A DNA stretch of 8,470 nt from an archaeon (GTDB taxonomy: Archaea; Hydrothermarchaeota; Hydrothermarchaeia; JALTZZ01; JALUTC01), in contig JALTZH010000239.1 in the NCBI GenBank assembly GCA_027051265.1, forward strand, positions 1-8,470. Reading direction: 5' to 3'. Shown here piece after piece: positions 7,070 through 8,470 of the stretch. The first letter of the stretch is position 1. Every line of letters begins with the position of its first letter. The notes under the pieces were generated by a model. It was not told the DNA's origin, did not search any database, and was given only the letters and a program-made list of their open reading frames with translations. The position numbers and the translations under genes were made by a program.

Positions 7070-7468
7070 ATGTTATCATGGAAAGAAATAATCCGTAGAG
7101 TTTTAAGCAAACCACCACATAAAGATATCAAAATTCTGAAAAACAATGTTAAACATCCTTTGGAAGAAGGATTTATTGAAACGATTGGTGAGCCTCGAGG
7201 ACAGTTAAAGGATTATGAATATATACTTAGTGATGGTAGAAGAATTCATGTAAGAGAATATTTCAATCATTACGAAGCCCATTGGGACTATGTAAGTCCA
7301 CGTATTAATCCAATAGAACATCTTAGACGTGATACTCCTCATTGGTGGATTTTTATATGGTTTGGATTTGGTATAATATATGGATATCTTATCTCAAAGG
7401 ATTTAAATAAAGCATTTAAAGAAGGAATTAAATGGTCAATGGTTGGTATAATTACAACAATTTTCTAA
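7070..7468 (+). CDS. Uncharacterised small protein with C-terminal membrane anchor
   Basis: A 132-aa protein whose function I do not recognise. The N-terminal 90 residues look soluble and carry distinctive, probably conserved, stretches: IGEPRGQLKDYEY (39-51), SDGRRIHVREY (54-64), and HWDYVSPRINP (71-81) before HLRRDTPHWW (84-93). One clear membrane helix (about 92-109) and a weaker hydrophobic end (118-132) suggest one or two C-terminal helices, with the basic N-terminal part in the cytoplasm. The order of charged and aromatic motifs followed by a membrane hairpin reads as a real, conserved protein rather than a chance frame. It diverges from the membrane-protein gene with only 17 bp between starts, and appears to be transcribed alone from the TATA box at 7032. 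A link to glycans or to the ATPase pair rests on location only. Confidence 0.75.
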   Translation: MLSWKEIIRRVLSKPPHKDIKILKNNVKHPLEEGFIETIGEPRGQLKDYEYILSDGRRIHVREYFNHYEAHWDYVSPRINPIEHLRRDTPHWWIFIWFGFGIIYGYLISKDLNKAFKEGIKWSMVGIITTIF

Positions 7469-7498
7469 TTTTGGTATAATATTCTATAAACTTTCATT

Positions 7499-7799
7499 TT
7501 AAAAATTCCAAAAAGTCTCTTTGCTCAACTTTTCCTTAGTTACAATTCTTTCATCCATCAATTTCTCAAAGTCTCTATCTATCTTACTACATAACGATAT
7601 CAACTCAGCTATATCGTGAGTTTTTCTAAAAGGTTTGTTGTGGAAAATTAAAAATGCTTTATAGTAATTTTTCCACAGCTTGTTGAGCATGAAAACAAAT
7701 CGCATCCGTAACAGGGTTTTCTGTATTTAGTTCATCCTTTGCTACTTTCATATCATTTTCAGCCTTTTTTATCCATTTCTTAGCTCTTTCTAAATTCAT
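7499..7799 (-). pseudogene. Frameshifted HEPN-domain gene downstream of MNT
   Basis: From the ATG at 7799 the frame reads MNLERAKKWIKKAENDMKVA and on to CFHAQQAVEKLL, an HEPN (COG2250-like) N-terminal half. It then hits TAA at 7661-7659. The family sequence continues in another frame as KAFLIFHNKPFRKTHDIAEL to a stop at 7499. One extra base between about 7673 and 7661 explains the break. The ATG overlaps the MNT stop (ATGA), so it was translationally coupled to MNT. The C-terminus is also abnormal: after DFEKLMDE the usual RYP segment and last helix are missing, replaced by IVTKEKLSKETFWNF, which resembles MNT residues 47-56. The joined product would be about 100 aa, against a usual 120-130. 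HEPN proteins pair with MNT proteins in toxin-antitoxin modules, but no R-x4-6-H RNase motif is visible here. Sequencing error at the A-run cannot be excluded. Confidence 0.78.
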
Positions 7800-8119
7800 A
7801 TTAAAATCCCTTCATTAAGTGCAACAGAACTAATTGTATAACTATATCTCCTTTCTTCATATAACTCATCTGCTGACTTAATAATTATATCATTGGGTAT
7901 GTTCAATCTTGCAAATATAATTTTTAGTTTTACAATAAGAGCTATCTTTATTTCATTGCTTATCTTTTCCTTGGTAACAATTAACAAATCCCAATCTGAA
8001 TCTTCTTTATAATCTCCTCTAGCACGTGAGCCGAATAAAATTATTTTGTCTATCTCAATATTATACTTTTTTGCCACGTTTAGGATTGTTTCCTTAATAA
8101 GCTTTAACTTTTTCTCCAT
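7796..8119 (-). CDS. MNT-type minimal nucleotidyltransferase (HEPN partner)
   Basis: A 107-aa nucleotidyltransferase of the MNT/COG1708 group with the pol-beta fold signature: ILFGSRARGD (27-36) followed by EDSDWDLLIV (39-48), giving GS...DxD with D42 and D44 as metal ligands. D77 in NIPNDIII (73-80) is a plausible third acidic residue. The length is normal and the frame intact. In studied MNT/HEPN modules the MNT protein neutralises its HEPN partner by transferring AMP to it, so it acts as cytoplasmic antitoxin; that role here is inferred. A strong GGAGG lies 8 nt before the ATG, inside the end of the upstream HEPN remnant. Its TGA overlaps the ATG of the downstream HEPN remnant. Both neighbouring HEPN copies are broken, so it may be an orphan antitoxin that has outlived its toxins, or may serve HEPN proteins elsewhere. 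Confidence 0.9.
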   Translation of the reverse strand: MEKKLKLIKETILNVAKKYNIEIDKIILFGSRARGDYKEDSDWDLLIVTKEKISNEIKIALIVKLKIIFARLNIPNDIIIKSADELYEERRYSYTISSVALNEGILI

Positions 8120-8122
8120 ATG

Positions 8123-8470
8123 TTATTCCTCCTTTAACTTAAGCTTTTTTAAAACAAATTCTCTAACCTTCTTAGCTATCTCTATCGCTTCCTCCGCTTC
8201 TTCTTGTGAAACTTCTATTTTTCCGGGATATCTTATATATGCATATTTTGTTAATTTACATGCCTTTTTCAAAATTTCAACGTCTTTATCTATTTGAACA
8301 CAAAGATTTAATAAGAAGTAGATGTTATGAGTTTTTGGAAAATCTATTTTATTTTTGACTAAAAAAGCTTTAAGATATTTTTTACAGCTTGTTGAGAATG
8401 GTATGCTGAATATTTTGGTTATTTAAATAATAATTTCGCTGCCTCTAAATCTTTATTTGCTTTATATTAC
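8123..8470 (-). pseudogene. Degenerate HEPN-domain gene upstream of MNT, cut by the window edge
   Basis: Translated from the right edge, the minus strand reads YKANKDLEAAKLLFK, a nonsense TAA at 8421-8419, then PKYSAYHSQQAVK. After a one-base loss in an A-run (8383-8378) it continues as YLKAFLVKNKIDFPKTHN through TKYAYIRYPG to EAEEAIEIAKKVREF and a stop at 8125-8123. This is a typical HEPN (COG2250-like) protein: HxQQAxxKxLKAF, the KTHN element, RYP and the final EEA helix. Restoring AAAAAAA would give AVKKYLKAF, matching the family. The segment before HSQQ is also about two residues shorter than usual. A further TAA at 8469-8467 is in frame with YKAN, but the window ends there. It is a diverged paralogue of the HEPN copy at 7499-7799. 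Several lesions make a true pseudogene more likely than a sequencing slip. Confidence 0.75.
8128..8132 (-). promoter_or_regulatory. Shine-Dalgarno for MNT
   Basis: GGAGG on the minus strand, 8 nt before the ATG at 8119, is a perfect Shine-Dalgarno. It lies in the last codons (K-E-E) of the upstream HEPN remnant, so the MNT start can be read even though the upstream frame is broken. Confidence 0.75.

Noticed and set aside
7499-7705. A separate 68-aa gene starting at the ATG at 7705
   Set aside because: Its first residues (MRFVFMLNKLW) are the out-of-frame reading of HEPN codons DAICFHAQQAVEK. It is the 3' part of a broken HEPN gene, not an independent gene.
8046-8297. A + strand frame of 83 codons rich in Ser/Phe
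   Set aside because: It lies opposite the MNT 5' end and the HEPN remnant, whose minus-strand translation shows clear family motifs.
1-8470. CRISPR arrays, tRNA or rRNA genes, insertion-sequence ends
   Set aside because: I saw no regularly spaced repeats, no tRNA-like cloverleaf, no rRNA sequence and no transposase frame or flanking inverted repeats when reading by eye. A covariance-model scan would be needed to exclude small RNAs.

Overview
The window is AT-rich DNA, almost certainly from an archaeon. Arginine is coded mostly by AGA/AGG and isoleucine very often by ATA. Genes are short and tightly packed, with stop/start overlaps. Some starts carry a GGAGG-type Shine-Dalgarno and others have no leader signal. 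A dolichol-phosphate-sugar-synthase-like GT2 and MNT/HEPN genes fit that picture. I cannot name the species; a thermophilic lineage is a guess from codon use and the Lys/Ile/Glu-rich proteins.

Positions 37-3880 (+) form one compact four-gene unit: a GT2 glycosyltransferase, a TIM-barrel protein resembling the uncharacterised glycosidase-like (GHL) families, a 12-TM MFS transporter, and a GT4 glycosyltransferase. Junctions are 8-nt overlap, 7-nt gap and 4-nt overlap. This looks like a surface-glycan or glycolipid assembly and processing locus.

Positions 3898-7052 (-) form a converging three-gene unit, read right to left: a 517-aa polytopic membrane protein with GT-C-like architecture and a Cys-rich extracytoplasmic tail; a 310-aa RecF/OLD-type ABC ATPase (4-nt gap); and a 220-aa TOPRIM-like protein (1-nt gap). 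ATPase plus TOPRIM as separate adjacent genes is the arrangement of split OLD-like nucleases and of PARIS-type anti-phage systems. This pair is the best candidate for an undescribed system, and its tight linkage to a membrane glycan-type gene is unusual. The ATPase has substitutions in Walker B and the H-loop.

A divergent 132-aa membrane-anchored protein of unknown function (7070-7468, +) follows after only 17 bp.

Positions 7499-8470 (-) hold a decaying HEPN/MNT cluster. It contains an upstream HEPN gene with a nonsense codon and a frameshift (running off the window), an intact MNT nucleotidyltransferase with a perfect Shine-Dalgarno, and a second HEPN gene translationally coupled to it. That second HEPN gene is frameshifted at almost the same codon as the first and has an aberrant C-terminus resembling a piece of an MNT gene.
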